64,000 bases of DNA from Candidatus Phosphitivorax anaerolimi. GTDB taxonomy: Bacteria > Desulfobacterota > Desulfomonilia > UBA1062. The position numbers and the translations under genes were made by a program. How positions within the stretch are numbered: position 1 is the stretch's first letter; each line of letters opens with the position of its first letter. Location: positions 53,807 to 117,806 of the forward strand of contig MPOS01000036.1 in assembly GCA_001896555.1 (NCBI GenBank). Direction: 5' to 3'. A model generated the notes under the pieces. The model had not been told where the DNA came from, did not search any database, and saw nothing but the letters and a program-made list of their open reading frames with translations. Of the stretch, positions 63,525-64,000 are shown one piece after another.

Positions 63525-63887
63525 TCACCACGCCGACCCCTGCCAGGCCAACCACGTCTGGAAATCCCCCAGCACCTGCTCGGCCACCTCTGCAGGTTTG
63601 AGCACCCGCACATGGGGGAGCCAGGGCTTCAGGCACATCATCACCTCCTCTATCGAGCAGGCGAAGAACCGCACCAGAATCGAGCCGTCGTCCCTGATCT
63701 CTGTGATCTCCTGCAGAGGCAGGATCCACCGGCGCTGGAAGTAATGGGCCCAGGCGGGGTCCACTTCGATGAGCACCTCCATGGTGCGCTCTGCAGAAAA
63801 CCAGATGTTCACGCTCCTCTCCAGGGTCTCGTCCAGGTCTTTGGGCACAGCCTTGGATGCTGTCTTAAGCACACGGATCTCGATCAT
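63525..63887 (-). pseudogene. C-terminal fragment of a WYL-domain transcriptional regulator
   Basis: 120 aa at most. It matches only the C-terminal (WCX) part of WYL proteins: VNIWFSAERTMEVLIEVDPAWAHYFQRRWILP (the RRW motif), VRFFACSIEEVMMCLKPWLPHVRVLKPAEVAEQVL. The DNA-binding helix-turn-helix and the WYL core itself are missing. The frame upstream of ATG 63887 closes at a stop nine codons before it, and the preceding 110 bases show no coding signal. A 5'-truncated remnant is therefore more likely than a functional gene. Confidence 0.65.
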
Positions 63888-63932
63888 GTTGTCCAGGATG
63901 TATTTTTTAATCTCTTTTAGGGTTCAATTCCC

Positions 63933-63946
63933 CGCAGCTTGCTGCG
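63933..63946. repeat. Short palindrome near the WYL fragment (REP-like)
   Basis: CGCAGC-TT-GCTGCG (63933-63946). Palindromes of this kind occur in REP and insertion-element ends; I saw no second copy in the window. Confidence 0.25.
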
Positions 63947-64000
63947 AGAGGGTGTGAGTGGTAGGGTAGATGGGTGAGCATATACTTACACAAGAGTCAC

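Overview
The window is a gene-dense, high-GC chromosomal segment from a Gram-negative, most likely anaerobic bacterium. The best fit is a deltaproteobacterium (Desulfobacterota). Reasons: a kdsA-kdsC-lptC-lptA-lptB-rpoN-hpf-ptsN block, an anaerobic glycerol-3-phosphate dehydrogenase glpABC, an orphan ATP-grasp acyl-CoA synthetase (ADP-forming type) subunit, a RicT-like PSP1 protein paired with metG, and GEMM-I riboswitches whose core resembles the Geobacter type. I cannot name a genus. I saw no tRNA, rRNA, CRISPR array or intact insertion sequence.

Layout. 1-549 (-) is the start of a MotA/TolQ/ExbB channel gene. 0.66-12.9 kb (+) is one long run with overlapping stops and starts: ricT, metG, a three-gene signalling insert (small domain protein, HDOD, GGDEF), purB, pyrE, a probable cell-shape peptidoglycan module (YkuD protein, membrane coiled-coil protein, M99-type carboxypeptidase), tsaD and rsmA. 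A subtilase with a C-terminal sorting-type tail follows behind a sigma-54 promoter (13.0-14.4 kb). Next come a thiolase (-), xerC-hslV-hslU (+), a YhaM-like HD protein, an AMMECR1 protein, a methyltransferase (-), a DegP-type protease and dtd. arsR-trxB-trxA (-) is followed by a lipoprotein operon (beta-barrel-like protein, CsgG-like, COG3014-like, YcfL, LpoB), an ICMT-family methyltransferase, ilvE (-) and a large cyclase/ATPase/TPR protein.

35.0-36.1 kb holds the most striking element: a consensus-like promoter, then three tandem GEMM-I (cyclic-dinucleotide) riboswitch aptamers, then a secreted glycine-rich protein. The queE-queC-queF operon (-) begins with a short pseudoknot-capable leader. 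Then come the ATP-grasp subunit, dus, an archaeal-type phosphoglycerate mutase and ddl (+). The glpA-glpB-glpC-tkt-glycine-zipper operon (-), a HAD phosphatase (-), an RND efflux operon (MFP-RND-OMF, +), tatA and the ptsN-to-kdsA operon (-) complete the window. It ends in a 5'-truncated WYL-domain fragment.

How it fits together. Envelope biology dominates: Kdo synthesis and LPS transport, peptidoglycan trimming (YkuD/M99), PBP activation (LpoB/YcfL), DegP, Tat, efflux, D-Ala-D-Ala ligase, and a sigma-54-dependent exported protease on the same segment as rpoN. Cyclic-dinucleotide signalling appears as a GGDEF protein, the triple riboswitch and a degenerate class III cyclase.
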